This document shows positions 26,626 through 36,125 of a DNA stretch of 64,000 nt, piece after piece. Source of the stretch: Neobacillus niacini (GTDB lineage: Bacteria; Bacillota; Bacilli; Bacillales; Cytobacillaceae). Position 1 is the first letter of the stretch, and every line of letters starts with the position of its first letter. A model generated the notes under the pieces. It was not told the DNA's origin, did no database searches, and worked only from the letters and a program-made list of their open reading frames with translations. Position numbers and translations under genes: made by a program. The stretch is from positions 434,001-498,000 of the forward strand of contig NZ_JAMBOX010000002.1 in NCBI RefSeq assembly GCF_023715785.1, in the 5' to 3' direction.

Positions 26626-27297
26626 GTGTCGATAACCAAAAGAAGACGGGAGTTTTTAGATCATATTTATCGTCAATATAATAAAACCAGCCTTCCTGTT
26701 CATTATTCCGAGGTTGCCAAAGCAATCGGGGTCAGCAAATGGACAGCATATGACGTATTAAAAGAATTGGAAAACCAAGGATTGGTAAAACGAACGTATT
26801 CGATGAATGAAAATGAAGCAGGCCGGTCAATGGTGGTATTCTCCCCCACCGAATTGGCTGAAACTTTCTTTCAAAAAGAGCGGCGGGAAATCTCCAATCT
26901 TGAAGAATGGAACAACATACATAACCAGGTTATTAAGGCAGTTGAAAATCCACAAAACCTACCGCTGCGCGAAGCTATTAATCAAACCATTCATCTAATG
27001 AAGGATGTCGAGGTTAAACTTGAGTTTTGTGCTTACTTTTTAAGCATCTTGCTATTGTATTTGAATAGTCTGGGGAAACAAGTGAAAAGTTTGACGGTCA
27101 ACGTGATCAATGCTTCAAAAGAACCTAAAATCCAGCTTACCGTCTTTGTCGGCGCCGTTGTTGGGATGATTATACAGTCTGTGAGCGATGATTTAAGCCC
27201 GGAAATGATCCAGCTGATCCAGCAATTTTTCAATAATGTTAACCAACTGAATTCGGATGAAATGCAGCTATTAATCGAGTTAATAGAATATTGTTAA
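26626..27297 (+). CDS. Winged-helix transcriptional regulator of unknown ligand
   Basis: This 223-residue protein begins with a helix-turn-helix of the Lrp/MarR-like winged type: VHYSEVAKAIGVSKWTAYDVLKELENQGLVKR (about residues 24-56). A helical C-terminal region includes a hydrophobic stretch CAYFLSILLLYLNSLG and FVGAVVGMIIQSV that may form a dimer interface or a membrane-associated sensor. The start is GTG at 26626, eight bases behind a strong GGAGGTGA. It lies between ltaS (divergent) and the alcohol dehydrogenase gene. I do not recognise a named orthologue. Confidence 0.75.
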   Translation: MSITKRRREFLDHIYRQYNKTSLPVHYSEVAKAIGVSKWTAYDVLKELENQGLVKRTYSMNENEAGRSMVVFSPTELAETFFQKERREISNLEEWNNIHNQVIKAVENPQNLPLREAINQTIHLMKDVEVKLEFCAYFLSILLLYLNSLGKQVKSLTVNVINASKEPKIQLTVFVGAVVGMIIQSVSDDLSPEMIQLIQQFFNNVNQLNSDEMQLLIELIEYC

Positions 27298-27298
27298 G

Positions 27299-27323
27299 AA
27301 GCCAACCGATTGGTTGGCTTTTT
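27299..27323 (+). terminator. Terminator of the winged-helix regulator gene
   Basis: AAGCCAACC and GGTTGGCTT pair around a GATT loop and lead into a T-run. Confidence 0.88.
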
Positions 27324-27399
27324 GATTTCAGTGCTAGTGTAAAAGCGTTACTACCATTGGAGTATTTTTCAAAACTTTTACTATTTTACAAATATTCTC

Positions 27400-27439
27400 T
27401 TGACGTTCTCCTGTTAAGTAAGGTATATAAGTTATATAC
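27400..27439 (+). promoter_or_regulatory. Promoter with perfect palindrome over the -10 region
   Basis: TTGACG (27400-27405) is followed 18 bp later by TATATA. That -10 element is embedded in the perfect palindrome GTATATAAGTTATATAC (27423-27439, 8-bp arms, one central base). A repressor bound here would block the alcohol/aldehyde dehydrogenase operon that starts at 27494. Confidence 0.55.
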
Positions 27440-27493
27440 ATTTTTTGGTCTTTTGGGTATTTTTTAAAACTATAAATAAAGTGAGGTAATGGT

Positions 27494-28693
27494 ATGTACG
27501 AGTTGTATTGCAGGACCTACCAAGGAACAATGAAGATGGCCTCCTACGTCCTCCCGTGGCGCGAACCTGTGTTGCTCCAGGGTGAAAACAGCTTGGCGAA
27601 ACTGCCAAAGCTTATTAAAACTAAGAATCTTGAAAGCGTTTTAATTGTAACCGATCAGGGCATTACCTCCATCGGCCTCATGGATGATTTCTTGGAAGGG
27701 TTAAAAGCGGAAGGAATCAAGTTTTTCGTGTATGATAAAACCGTTCCCAATCCTACTATAGATAATATAGAGGAAGCCTATCAAATGTATAAAGCCAACC
27801 AATGTCAAGGGATTGTCGCCTTTGGCGGCGGATCGCCGATGGATTGTGCCAAAGGTGTGGGGGCCAGGGCCGCCAAGCCCAACAAGAGTATCCCAAAAAT
27901 GAAAGGTGTGTTAAAGGTTTTAAAGAGTATACCGCCTTTATTTGCTATTCCAACAACTGCCGGAACTGGAAGTGAAGCGACTTTGGCTGCCGTCGTCTCC
28001 AATAGCCAGACACATGAAAAATATGCGATCATGGACACCTCCCTCATCCCCCACTACGCAGTGCTGGATCCGCTGCTAACGATAGGGCTGCCGCCGCACA
28101 TTACCGCGGCTACCGGTATTGACGCCCTGACACATGCGGTTGAGGCCTATATTGGCAAAAGTAACACAAAAAGTACCACCCGCTGGAGCATTGAGGCGGT
28201 TAAGTTAACTTTCGATAATTTATATGAATGCTATGAAAACGGCACAAATGTTACCGCCCGGACGAATATGCAGCGGGCTGCCTACTTGGCTGGTATGGCA
28301 TTCACTCGTGCCTATGTCGGATATGTCCATGCGATTGCCCATACCCTCGGCGGCTTTTACTCGGTTCCGCACGGACTGGCAAATGCGATTATCCTCCCTT
28401 ATGTGCTGGAATACTACGGCGAATCCGTCCATAAGCCATTGGCGGAGCTCGCAGATGTAGTTGGGTTGGGTGTGCCGTCGTATACTGAGGAATTGAAGGC
28501 CAAGAAATTCATTAAGGCAGTGAAACAATTAAATAAAAAAATGAACATTCCTGAAAAGGTGAGTGGAATTGTCGATAGCGATATCCCGCTTATGGTCGAA
28601 CGGGCTTTAAAAGAAGCGAACCCGCTTTACCCTGTTCCGAAAATATTATGTAAAGACGATTTATTAAAGCTTTATCATATGATAAAGGAGTAG
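27494..28693 (+). CDS. Iron-containing alcohol dehydrogenase
   Basis: This 399-residue group III dehydrogenase has the NAD(P)-binding GGGSPMDCAKG (about residues 108-118), the PTTAGTGSEAT segment and the metal region with DALTHAVEAY and HAIAHTLGGFYSVPHGLANA, which supply the Asp and His iron ligands. The ATG follows GTGAGG at seven bases. It is followed seven bases later by an aldehyde dehydrogenase gene, so the pair would oxidise an alcohol to a carboxylic acid (or run in reverse). The chain length of the substrate is unknown; the adjacent fatty-acid-type P450 suggests a fatty or branched alcohol. Confidence 0.9.
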   Translation: MYELYCRTYQGTMKMASYVLPWREPVLLQGENSLAKLPKLIKTKNLESVLIVTDQGITSIGLMDDFLEGLKAEGIKFFVYDKTVPNPTIDNIEEAYQMYKANQCQGIVAFGGGSPMDCAKGVGARAAKPNKSIPKMKGVLKVLKSIPPLFAIPTTAGTGSEATLAAVVSNSQTHEKYAIMDTSLIPHYAVLDPLLTIGLPPHITAATGIDALTHAVEAYIGKSNTKSTTRWSIEAVKLTFDNLYECYENGTNVTARTNMQRAAYLAGMAFTRAYVGYVHAIAHTLGGFYSVPHGLANAIILPYVLEYYGESVHKPLAELADVVGLGVPSYTEELKAKKFIKAVKQLNKKMNIPEKVSGIVDSDIPLMVERALKEANPLYPVPKILCKDDLLKLYHMIKE

Positions 28694-28700
28694 ACACGGT

Positions 28701-30116
28701 ATGATGATCACAAATAATGCCTACACCTTAAGGGAAGGTGACAGCTTGGACAATTACAGCTATCTTGTGGAAAACCAAAAGGCATTTTTTAAAACCGGTA
28801 AACCGAAGGAACTTGCCTTTCGGCTGGAAGCCTTAAAAAAGCTAAAATCTGCGATTCAAGCCAATGAAAAGAAACTAATGAACGCATTAAAGTCTGATTT
28901 AAACAAATCCGATTTTGATGCCTATACCGCGGAAATCGGATTTGTCCTCGCTGAGTTAAGTTTTACGATGAAACATCTGCTATCATGGGTCAAACCGCAG
29001 AAGGTGAAAACACCGGTGACTCATATTGGTTCGGCCAGTTATATATACTCCGAGCCCTATGGCGTGTCATTAATCATCGCACCGTGGAATTATCCGTTTC
29101 AATTGGCGATTGCTCCACTAATCGGGGCGATTGCAGCCGGTAACACGGCAGTCATAAAGCCATCGGAACTAACGCCGAATACCTCTGCTCTGTTGGCGGA
29201 GCTAATCAAAGGCCTTTATCCTGAAAAGTATATCGCTGTTGTGGAAGGTGCAGTTGAGACAAGTCAGGCCCTGCTTAAGGAGAAATTTGATTACATCTTC
29301 TTTACCGGCAGTGTTCCGGTTGGCCGAGTGATTATGGAGGCAGCTGCCAAAAATCTGACTCCTGTCACGTTGGAACTGGGCGGCAAAAGCCCTTGTATTG
29401 TTCACCATGATGCCAATATTAAATTGGCAGCGAAGCGAATTGCTTGGGGCAAATTCACCAATGCCGGACAAACCTGTATCGCACCGGATTATCTATATTT
29501 GCATAAGGGCATTAAAGAAGAATTTTTAAGCCTATTTAAAGACGCGATTAAAGAGTTATACGGAGCTGAACCGTTAAATAATCCAAATTATACTCATATC
29601 GTAAGCGAACGCCATTTCAATCGGCTTCAATCCTTCCTAAATAATGGTGAGGTGTACTGCGGCGGAAAAACTGACGCCCAGACTCTGGCCATCGAACCAA
29701 CTGTTTTAACCGGTATTACCTGGAGCGATCCGATTATGGAGGATGAAATTTTTGGTCCAATATTGCCAGTGATGGAATATGAAAGTCTCGATGAGGTGCT
29801 AAAGGGTATTCACAACCATCCGAAACCATTGGCACTTTATATTTTTTCGGAACATAATGAGGTGCAGCAGGAGGTTCTTGGCAATGTCTCCTTTGGCGGC
29901 GGTTGCGTGAATGATACCGTCTATCACTTTGTCTCCCCGCATCTGCCGTTTGGCGGGGTCGGACCGAGCGGGATTGGTTCCTATCACGGTAAAGGCAGCT
30001 TTGATACCTTTTCCCATAAAAAAAGCGTCCTGAAACAAACCACTTTATTCGATCTCCCGTTCCGCTATCCGAATGTAAAAAACGGACTGAAAATAATCAA
30101 AATGTTCCTCAAGTAA
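28701..30116 (+). CDS. Aldehyde dehydrogenase, class 3-like
   Basis: This 471-residue enzyme has the ALDH blocks IAPWNYPFQL, FFTGSVPVGR, LELGGKSPCIV (catalytic Glu), the nucleophile Cys in NAGQTCIAPDY and EIFGPILPV. The short N-terminus and hydrophobic C-terminal tail with VLKQTTLFDLPFRYPN match the ALDH3/YwdH group, which oxidises medium- to long-chain and aromatic aldehydes. AAAGGAG lies ten bases before the ATG. It is co-transcribed with the alcohol dehydrogenase and ends at a bidirectional terminator shared with the P450 gene. Confidence 0.92.
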   Translation: MMITNNAYTLREGDSLDNYSYLVENQKAFFKTGKPKELAFRLEALKKLKSAIQANEKKLMNALKSDLNKSDFDAYTAEIGFVLAELSFTMKHLLSWVKPQKVKTPVTHIGSASYIYSEPYGVSLIIAPWNYPFQLAIAPLIGAIAAGNTAVIKPSELTPNTSALLAELIKGLYPEKYIAVVEGAVETSQALLKEKFDYIFFTGSVPVGRVIMEAAAKNLTPVTLELGGKSPCIVHHDANIKLAAKRIAWGKFTNAGQTCIAPDYLYLHKGIKEEFLSLFKDAIKELYGAEPLNNPNYTHIVSERHFNRLQSFLNNGEVYCGGKTDAQTLAIEPTVLTGITWSDPIMEDEIFGPILPVMEYESLDEVLKGIHNHPKPLALYIFSEHNEVQQEVLGNVSFGGGCVNDTVYHFVSPHLPFGGVGPSGIGSYHGKGSFDTFSHKKSVLKQTTLFDLPFRYPNVKNGLKIIKMFLK

Positions 30117-30119
30117 ATG

Positions 30120-30157
30120 AAAAGGTCCTTGAATCGTTACAGACTCAAGGACCTTTT
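30120..30157. terminator. Bidirectional terminator between ALDH and P450 genes
   Basis: AAAAGGTCCTTGA (30120-30132) and TCAAGGACCTTTT (30145-30157) form a perfect 13-bp stem with A and T flanks serving both convergent genes. Confidence 0.9.
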
Positions 30158-30162
30158 CTACT

Positions 30163-32778
30163 TTAACTATTTTCGTGTCGAACAAAAATGACGACTTCCT
30201 CTCCCGGCTTTCGTTTAGCCAAGTAATCTTCTCCCTCCAATCTTACCTTGACCTGCTGGTTAACACATTCGGTAATTGGATAATATTTCGGTTTTAGCGA
30301 TGGCAATAGCTCCACAAATCGTTCAAACGGTAGCTCACACGCTTCATATTTATCCAGGAGGTCGACCATTGTCAGCACCTTTTGCAAAACTTCCTGTTCA
30401 TAGACACCCTCAACAAGCAGGGTTTCCAGCTCCCGCTTATGCGGCGGGCATACAGTGAATGCCGCCAATTCCCGGATTTGTGCTCTTGTTGACGGTTCGC
30501 GCAGCTCCACATTCTGGCTCAGCAGGTCAAAAAGGCTTACCGGACGGTCCAACGGAAGATGCGCGGTGCTATGTCCGCTTGCAGTTAAAATGACATATTC
30601 TCTTGCGTCCAACCCGAAACGCTTGAGAATACGATTCACCTCCTTAGGACTGTTCCATGGGAATACACCTAATGAATCACCAAGGTGATAAGCCACACCT
30701 TCTGGAAGAGCCATCTCCAGCTCTTTAATGCCGTTTCCGAAGTCGATAATTTCCAAAACGGCAGCATGTACAGCATCGTACTTGTTTGCCAGCGTTGATC
30801 CATTGATGGCACCAACAAACTGAATCCCCAAGGAAGGTCCCTCTTTCACTGACGTTTTATTGACACTGATGCCAAAAGTTTTAAAGGCATCGGCCAGCAT
30901 CCGGTTTTTCCAATCCTCAAACTGCTTTTCAAAATCATCGCTTGCATCGCCCTCGCCGCGGCGTGAAAACCGTGTGGCCCCCTTCTGTGCCAGCAATTGA
31001 TCAATCAATCTTGGAACGTCCTGATAGGTATTGGCCCAATTGCGGTCCCCGCAGCCAAACACCGCGTAATTCACATCAGTTAAATTGCCATTATCCAGCC
31101 TTTCCAGCCATTGGACAAATTGGCGTGCGTTCCGGGGCGGCTTCCCGTTATAGGAAGATGTGATGATGATAACAGCGCCTTCAGTCGGCAAATGGCCAAT
31201 CCGGTCATTGAGCGGCACTGCCTCGCTCGTAATGCCATGCAGTCGGGCACTGTCGGCCAGTTCGTGGGCAATCCGCTCTGCCGTGCCCATATTGGAACCA
31301 TATAAGACGAGCAGCGGCCGATTATTGACCCCAGTAAGAGAAATTTGAGGAGTGGTCTTCCCCTTATTTCTTGAAACCTTTGGCTTGGCATCAATCGTCA
31401 ATGCCATTTTTCTTTCGCGCTGCTTGACACGGATTTGGAAATTGTCCGGCTTTAACGTCAAGGTTTGCTTGATTTTCAACTGGTAGTTCATATGATCAAT
31501 CAATTCAAAATGTTGAAGAATCATTCCGAGAACCAATGTCGCCTCATGCAGCGCAAACTGCATGCCGATACAGGCTCGCTGGCCATTTCCGAATGGCTTA
31601 TAGGCGTCCGCCGGAATTTTAGTCATATCTTCAAACCGTTCGGGACGGAACTCTTCTGCATCCTTGCCCCAAGCGGTTTTGTCGCGGTGAAGCTTTGGCA
31701 GGAGGACCGAGACACTATCATATTTTTTAATTCGGTATTTGCCGCCGATTACCGTGTCTTCCTTTGCAAAAAGAGTAAACTGCGGCGCTGTCGGGTATAA
31801 CCTTAAGGCCTCGTGCAATATCATTCGAATATATTTTAAATCCAAGACTTGCTGATACGATGGAACTGATGTGGTTATCACCTGATCCACCTCTTCACGG
31901 GCCTTCTTGAGGACTTCCGGGTGCTTCAACAGAAGAAAAAGCGCAAACGACAATAATCCGCTTGTCGTTTCATGCCCAGCAATCAGGAAGGTGATGATTT
32001 GGAAACGGATATTTTCATCATCAAGCCTTTCGCCGGTATGGGGATCCTTGACGTTCAGCATTCGCGCCAGTAGATCCGTCTCTCCTTGGTCACCTCGTTC
32101 TTTTCGTTCCGCGATGATTTTGTCTACCAGCGAGAACATTGATTTTATGTCTCGTTCAAACTGCCGTTTCGTTATCAGCATCATCTTCGTTTGGATCGGG
32201 AGCCTTGTCGCCTGATGCATTGCTTCATCGAGGGCCCTTACCATGCTGATGATGAATGGGTCATGTTTTTCGCGATAAAAGCTGTTAAATCGATAGTTAA
32301 AGCCGCAAATTCCAATCGTATCCAGCGTCAACCTTGTCATGTCATCGGCGACGGCAATACTTTCATTAGGATTTAACCTCGCCCATTTTTGAATAAGCTG
32401 CCCGGCAATATCAACCATCATATCGTGGTACCCTTTCATTGCCTGCTGGCTAAAAGCCGGCATTAGGATATTGTGGGCCTTCTGCCAGTTTGGTTCTTTC
32501 GTCTTGCTGGTAAAAAGGCCGTCTCCACCCAGAGCGCGGAGAAAATATAAACCGCCGGAAAGGCTTTTGTCAAACCGGGATTCATCACAAACTTCTGCTG
32601 CCAGTTCATGTCCTGAAACGAAATACATCTTAAAGCCAAAAGCTTCAAAGCGAAATATCGGTCCGTACTCATCGGCCATATTCCAGAAGGACAGGGTTGG
32701 GGCATCTTTATCAATTAATGGAATATTTCCAAGCGGCCCAAAGGTTTTCGGCTGGGGAATCGGTATATTCTTTTCCAT
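30163..32778 (-). CDS. CYP102-type P450-reductase fusion lacking the NADPH domain
   Basis: This 871-residue protein is built like P450 BM3. The haem domain (about 1-455) has AGHETTSG at 268-275, EALR at 323-326 and the haem Cys403 in [11 protein letters not shown]89 matches BM3 F87, while the BM3 Arg47/Tyr51 carboxylate anchors are Phe here. The FMN flavodoxin domain follows (about 487-630, [12 protein letters not shown]), then the connecting region to LPSLKPKYY (833). At the FAD motif RxYS the sequence changes to PITECVNQQ and an unrelated 37-residue tail, so the rest of the FAD domain and the whole NADPH domain (about 200 residues) are absent. The stop is six bases from the terminator. It probably cannot take electrons directly from NADPH. 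It lies seven bases after the TetR gene. Confidence 0.9.
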   Translation of the reverse strand: MEKNIPIPQPKTFGPLGNIPLIDKDAPTLSFWNMADEYGPIFRFEAFGFKMYFVSGHELAAEVCDESRFDKSLSGGLYFLRALGGDGLFTSKTKEPNWQKAHNILMPAFSQQAMKGYHDMMVDIAGQLIQKWARLNPNESIAVADDMTRLTLDTIGICGFNYRFNSFYREKHDPFIISMVRALDEAMHQATRLPIQTKMMLITKRQFERDIKSMFSLVDKIIAERKERGDQGETDLLARMLNVKDPHTGERLDDENIRFQIITFLIAGHETTSGLLSFALFLLLKHPEVLKKAREEVDQVITTSVPSYQQVLDLKYIRMILHEALRLYPTAPQFTLFAKEDTVIGGKYRIKKYDSVSVLLPKLHRDKTAWGKDAEEFRPERFEDMTKIPADAYKPFGNGQRACIGMQFALHEATLVLGMILQHFELIDHMNYQLKIKQTLTLKPDNFQIRVKQRERKMALTIDAKPKVSRNKGKTTPQISLTGVNNRPLLVLYGSNMGTAERIAHELADSARLHGITSEAVPLNDRIGHLPTEGAVIIITSSYNGKPPRNARQFVQWLERLDNGNLTDVNYAVFGCGDRNWANTYQDVPRLIDQLLAQKGATRFSRRGEGDASDDFEKQFEDWKNRMLADAFKTFGISVNKTSVKEGPSLGIQFVGAINGSTLANKYDAVHAAVLEIIDFGNGIKELEMALPEGVAYHLGDSLGVFPWNSPKEVNRILKRFGLDAREYVILTASGHSTAHLPLDRPVSLFDLLSQNVELREPSTRAQIRELAAFTVCPPHKRELETLLVEGVYEQEVLQKVLTMVDLLDKYEACELPFERFVELLPSLKPKYYPITECVNQQVKVRLEGEDYLAKRKPGEEVVIFVRHENS

Positions 32779-32785
32779 CCAATCA

Positions 32786-33364
32786 TCACTCCTCCTTTTT
32801 TCCTAAAATGCCATATAGCAGGATATCGGCCATTTCATCTGCCATATGCTCAAGCGGCAATTTTTCCGGGATTAATTGTTCTTGGAGTTTTTCAAAGTTA
32901 AGGATCGACCATATGGCACTAGTGATTCCGAGTTCATATAGAAGTGATTGGACTGGGGGGATGTCTTCTTGTGTTGTTTTCATCAGCTCTTCCATGCTGT
33001 TGTCCTGGGTATAAATTTGCTCCAAGAACATTTTGGCAATCTCCGGATGGTTCGGTGATTCCCGGTAAAGAATATTAAAGCTGTCGAGGTTGCTGCGAAT
33101 TAGATTCACCCTTGCTTTGATCAGAGTTCGAATAGATTCCGAGAGGTTTTCTGGATTGATTTCGACTTTGACATAGTCTGTCGGTGTCAGGCAGGCCAAA
33201 ATCATCTCTTTTTTGCTTTTAAAATGCTTATACAGGGCTGCTTCCGAGACCCCGACCCTCCTGGCAATTTCAGCTGTGGTAGTGGCACTATAGCCTCGTT
33301 CCGCAAATAACTTTCGCGCCTCCTGTATGATTTTCTTTTTTGTACTGATTTGCGTCTGCACCAA
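32786..33364 (-). CDS. TetR-family repressor of the P450 operon
   Basis: This protein of about 192 residues has a standard TetR N-terminus, [45 protein letters not shown], and a helical ligand-binding domain. It directly precedes the P450 gene, the same order as fatR-cypB (yrhI-yrhJ) in Bacillus subtilis and bm3R1-CYP102A1 in Priestia megaterium, where fatty acids relieve repression. No ATG is available. I chose TTG at 33364, nine bases behind AGAAAG; GTG at 33361 or 33370 are alternatives. The frame continues 55 codons upstream but runs through the operator and is AT-rich, so that part is not coding. Confidence 0.85.
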   Translation of the reverse strand: MVQTQISTKKKIIQEARKLFAERGYSATTTAEIARRVGVSEAALYKHFKSKKEMILACLTPTDYVKVEINPENLSESIRTLIKARVNLIRSNLDSFNILYRESPNHPEIAKMFLEQIYTQDNSMEELMKTTQEDIPPVQSLLYELGITSAIWSILNFEKLQEQLIPEKLPLEHMADEMADILLYGILGKKEE

Positions 33365-33380
33365 TATCACATTCTTTCTG

Positions 33381-33396
33381 GTAAGTGAATACTTAC
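33381..33396 (-). promoter_or_regulatory. Putative TetR operator
   Basis: GTAAGT and ACTTAC flank four bases (GTAAGTGAATACTTAC) 17-32 bp upstream of the repressor start, a typical autoregulatory position for TetR-family repressors. Confidence 0.5.
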
Positions 33397-33543
33397 TAAC
33401 AACTATATAGTCTTCAGAATATTGGGGCAATACTACTTTAGGTGTATTTGCAGCTCGGAATAAGTTTTTTAAAAAAAATAAAGAAGCTAACATAACAGGA
33501 AAAGCCGTTGTCTTTTGGAGTATCCACAACTATAAAAACATGT

Positions 33544-33581
33544 AAAAAAGCAATGCGTTTTGCAAATGAAATCGCATTGCT
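33544..33581 (-). terminator. Terminator of the zinc-independent MDR gene
   Basis: AGCAATGCG (33549-33557) pairs perfectly with CGCATTGCT (33573-33581); on the minus strand six T residues follow. Confidence 0.85.
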
Positions 33582-33604
33582 CTGGGGTTAATATCAGTTT
33601 AATA

Positions 33605-34573
33605 TTATACAGTAATGATTACTTTGCCTTGAGCGTGACCATCTTGAAAATAGTTGAATGCTTCCGTTATTTCATTTAACGTATACCGTTTATCAATTAT
33701 TGGTTTTACTTTGCCAGTCTCAAGTAATTCTTTTATATGATTTAAGTCTTGTTGGTTTGCTCTCTGTAACAGGTTACTTATTTTCTTGCCTCCAGTCATC
33801 GAAATAAAGGGGCCGAAAAATAATGTTTGAAAAAATTGGGATTCGGAACCTCCAACGTGGACAAAATGCCCATTTGGTTTTAGTGCCCGTTTATAAGCTG
33901 AAATGGAATTAGAACCGTTCACACCAAGAATCAAATCGTAACGTTCTTCATCTAGGGTGAAACCCTCTTTTGTATAATCAATGATATGGTGGGCTCCAAG
34001 TGAACGCATGATCTCTAAATTTCTTGAACTACATACAGCTGTTACATCAGCGCCAAATGATTTGGCAATTTGTACCGCGAAAGTGCCGACACCGCCAGAT
34101 GCCCCATAAATTAATACCTTTTGTCCCGATTTAATTTTACCATTATCACGTAATCCCTGTAAGGCAGTTACACCTGCCATAGGTGTTCCAGCCGCTTCCT
34201 CGAAGGAGATATTGGTTGGTTTTAAGGCTATAGCATGTTCGGGAACAGCTGCATATTCAGCAAAACCGCCCCAGCCACAACCAGAGAGGTCGCCAAATAC
34301 TTCATCACCTACTCGAAATAGCTTAACGTCTTTGCCAACAGCTTCAACTGTGCCAGCTATGTCACCGCCTGGTATGGAGTATTTTGGTCTCGTTAGTCCG
34401 AAGGCAAAGCGGGCTAAGAAAGGTTTGCCTTTCAAAAGAACCAAGTTGCCAAAGTTCAAGGATGCTGTATGAACTTTTACTAATACTTGATTCTCGGTTG
34501 GTAAAGGTTTTTTTACCTCTTTTAATTCAAGTACATCGGGTGAACCATATTTATCACAAACTATTGCTTTCAT
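33605..34573 (-). CDS. Quinone-oxidoreductase-like MDR dehydrogenase
   Basis: This 322-residue medium-chain dehydrogenase/reductase has GDIAGTVEAVG, the cofactor motif YGASGGVGTFAVQIAK (about residues 145-160) and LGAHHIIDYTKEGF. It lacks the catalytic and structural zinc cysteines, which places it with NAD(P)H:quinone oxidoreductases and enone reductases. The ATG at 34573 follows GGAGGGAG; the 29 codons of open frame before it have no site. It is a single-gene unit between two terminators or gaps, and its substrate is unknown. Confidence 0.87.
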   Translation of the reverse strand: MKAIVCDKYGSPDVLELKEVKKPLPTENQVLVKVHTASLNFGNLVLLKGKPFLARFAFGLTRPKYSIPGGDIAGTVEAVGKDVKLFRVGDEVFGDLSGCGWGGFAEYAAVPEHAIALKPTNISFEEAAGTPMAGVTALQGLRDNGKIKSGQKVLIYGASGGVGTFAVQIAKSFGADVTAVCSSRNLEIMRSLGAHHIIDYTKEGFTLDEERYDLILGVNGSNSISAYKRALKPNGHFVHVGGSESQFFQTLFFGPFISMTGGKKISNLLQRANQQDLNHIKELLETGKVKPIIDKRYTLNEITEAFNYFQDGHAQGKVIITV

Positions 34574-34660
34574 AAAAAACTCCCTCCAATTATCTTTAAA
34601 AGGTAAAATTTCCTTGTTTTCATTTTCTTTCATAGTAACAAGGGGATTAAAACCTTTCAT

Positions 34661-34678
34661 TGACTTAAGTTAAGTTCA
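34661..34678. promoter_or_regulatory. Imperfect palindrome upstream of the MDR gene
   Basis: TGACTTAAGTTAAGTTCA reads as TGA-CTTAA-G-TTAAG-TTCA, with one unpaired base. It lies about 90 bp upstream of the MDR start and resembles MerR-type operators near aldehyde- or quinone-responsive genes. No matching regulator gene is next to it. Confidence 0.3.
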
Positions 34679-34721
34679 TGATATTGGTAAGGGAGATTTT
34701 TTTTTGTCAGCTTTATTACTA

Positions 34722-35951
34722 TTACTCTGTTTTGACTACTTGCTCCGTTGTGTCGTAGACGAGCCAGTCTGAGCCATTGATCTTATTGGAGGATTCAATG
34801 ATTTTCTTCTTCACCCGATCACGTTCTGCTCCCGATAGTAATTTAGGCTGATAGTTATTTCTGTTTGAAACGGACGAAATCGAGAATGGCACGACGGCAA
34901 TTTCTTTCTTATCGGTCAGTTCTCCATTTTTCAAATGAAAGGTTTGCTGGAATACATAGGTATCCTTGTCACTTGGATTTCTGTTGCCGCCAAACATAAA
35001 GTTGCCAAGGCTGTAAACGATAAACTTGCCATTGTATTCTTCAATTCCCTGGACGACGTGAGGATGGTGACCTAGGACCAAATCGGCGCCGCTGTCAATG
35101 GTGAAGCGGGCCAATGATTTTTGCGATGCATTGGGTACATACTGCCGTTCAATTCCCCAATGATAATGGACCAGGACAATTTGTGCCCCCTGTTCTCTCA
35201 GATGCTTGATTGCCTGCGATACTTGATTGCGGATTTGCGGTGTATCCTGCCAGCCCTCATAGCCCAATGCCCCGATTTTTATTCCTTTTACCTCGGTAAT
35301 GTACTGATGGTCATAGCCGAAATAACCAATTCCTTGATTTTTCAAGGCATCAATTGTATCCGTATAGCCTTTCTCAAGATAGTCGTGAATATGATTATTG
35401 GCTAAATTGACTGCTTCGATTCCACCCAATTCAAGGATTTTTGTATAGCTGGGGTCACCTTTAAAACGAAATTTTTTGGTCGCTTTTTGTGTCGCATTGG
35501 TTAAGGTTGTTTCCAAATTCACCGTGGTAAGATCATCTTCGGCAAAGATGTTGTTCAAGCCCTTTACAAAATAAGGAAGTCCATTTGCTTTTGCCACATT
35601 GACAAACGAATCGCTATAGTTAAAAGTCTCATCTGTTCCAAGTGTGAAATCTCCGGCCGCACTTATTTTTATTGTTGTTTCTGTGACCGGTTCCGGTTTT
35701 TGCTCTTGTTTTTGTTCCTGTTTTTGTTCCGGCTGTTTTTCGGCTTTTGGCTTAGATTTTTCCTGATTAATATTATTTTGTTGTTTATCTGCAACCTTTG
35801 TCTCAGATTTGTCCGGCTTCATCAAGTATGCCAGCGAAATACTGCCAACGGCTAATACAACAATGGCAAAAATGGCAACTCGAACCCAAGTTTTCAGCCT
35901 TCTCCGTTCTTTTAACGATTTTTCCCTGCGCCTGTCTTCTCTATTATTCAT
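34722..35951 (-). CDS. CapA-family membrane-anchored protein (poly-gamma-glutamate synthesis type)
   Basis: This 409-residue protein has a basic cytoplasmic N-terminus (1-22), one membrane helix (about 23-44), a Lys/Gln/Glu/Pro-rich linker with repeated EQKQ units (about 70-90) and an extracellular calcineurin-like CapA domain. The domain shows GDFTLG, NLETTLT, ANNHIHDY, HYHWG and LGHHPHVVQGIE. CapA/PgsA proteins take part in export or anchoring of poly-gamma-glutamate. No capB or capC genes are present here, so it may be one of the stand-alone CapA-like proteins with unknown substrate. AAGGACG precedes the ATG. Confidence 0.88.
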   Translation of the reverse strand: MNNREDRRREKSLKERRRLKTWVRVAIFAIVVLAVGSISLAYLMKPDKSETKVADKQQNNINQEKSKPKAEKQPEQKQEQKQEQKPEPVTETTIKISAAGDFTLGTDETFNYSDSFVNVAKANGLPYFVKGLNNIFAEDDLTTVNLETTLTNATQKATKKFRFKGDPSYTKILELGGIEAVNLANNHIHDYLEKGYTDTIDALKNQGIGYFGYDHQYITEVKGIKIGALGYEGWQDTPQIRNQVSQAIKHLREQGAQIVLVHYHWGIERQYVPNASQKSLARFTIDSGADLVLGHHPHVVQGIEEYNGKFIVYSLGNFMFGGNRNPSDKDTYVFQQTFHLKNGELTDKKEIAVVPFSISSVSNRNNYQPKLLSGAERDRVKKKIIESSNKINGSDWLVYDTTEQVVKTE

Positions 35952-36125
35952 TTGCGTCCTTAGACCCCTTTTTTGTATAATCCGAACATCCTAAAATTTT
36001 ACCATATTTACCAATCATAAAAAAGAAATATGGAAGGGCTCCCCAATCAAAATTTTACCATCTCTCCCCTATCTCGTTTTCTGTTAAACTTTTAAATGTA
36101 ATACAAGATTGGGAGGAATGTGAAG

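Noticed and set aside
33370..33529. N-terminal extension of the TetR repressor
   Set aside because: The extra codons cross the putative operator, read as low-complexity hydrophobic sequence and have no ribosome binding site.
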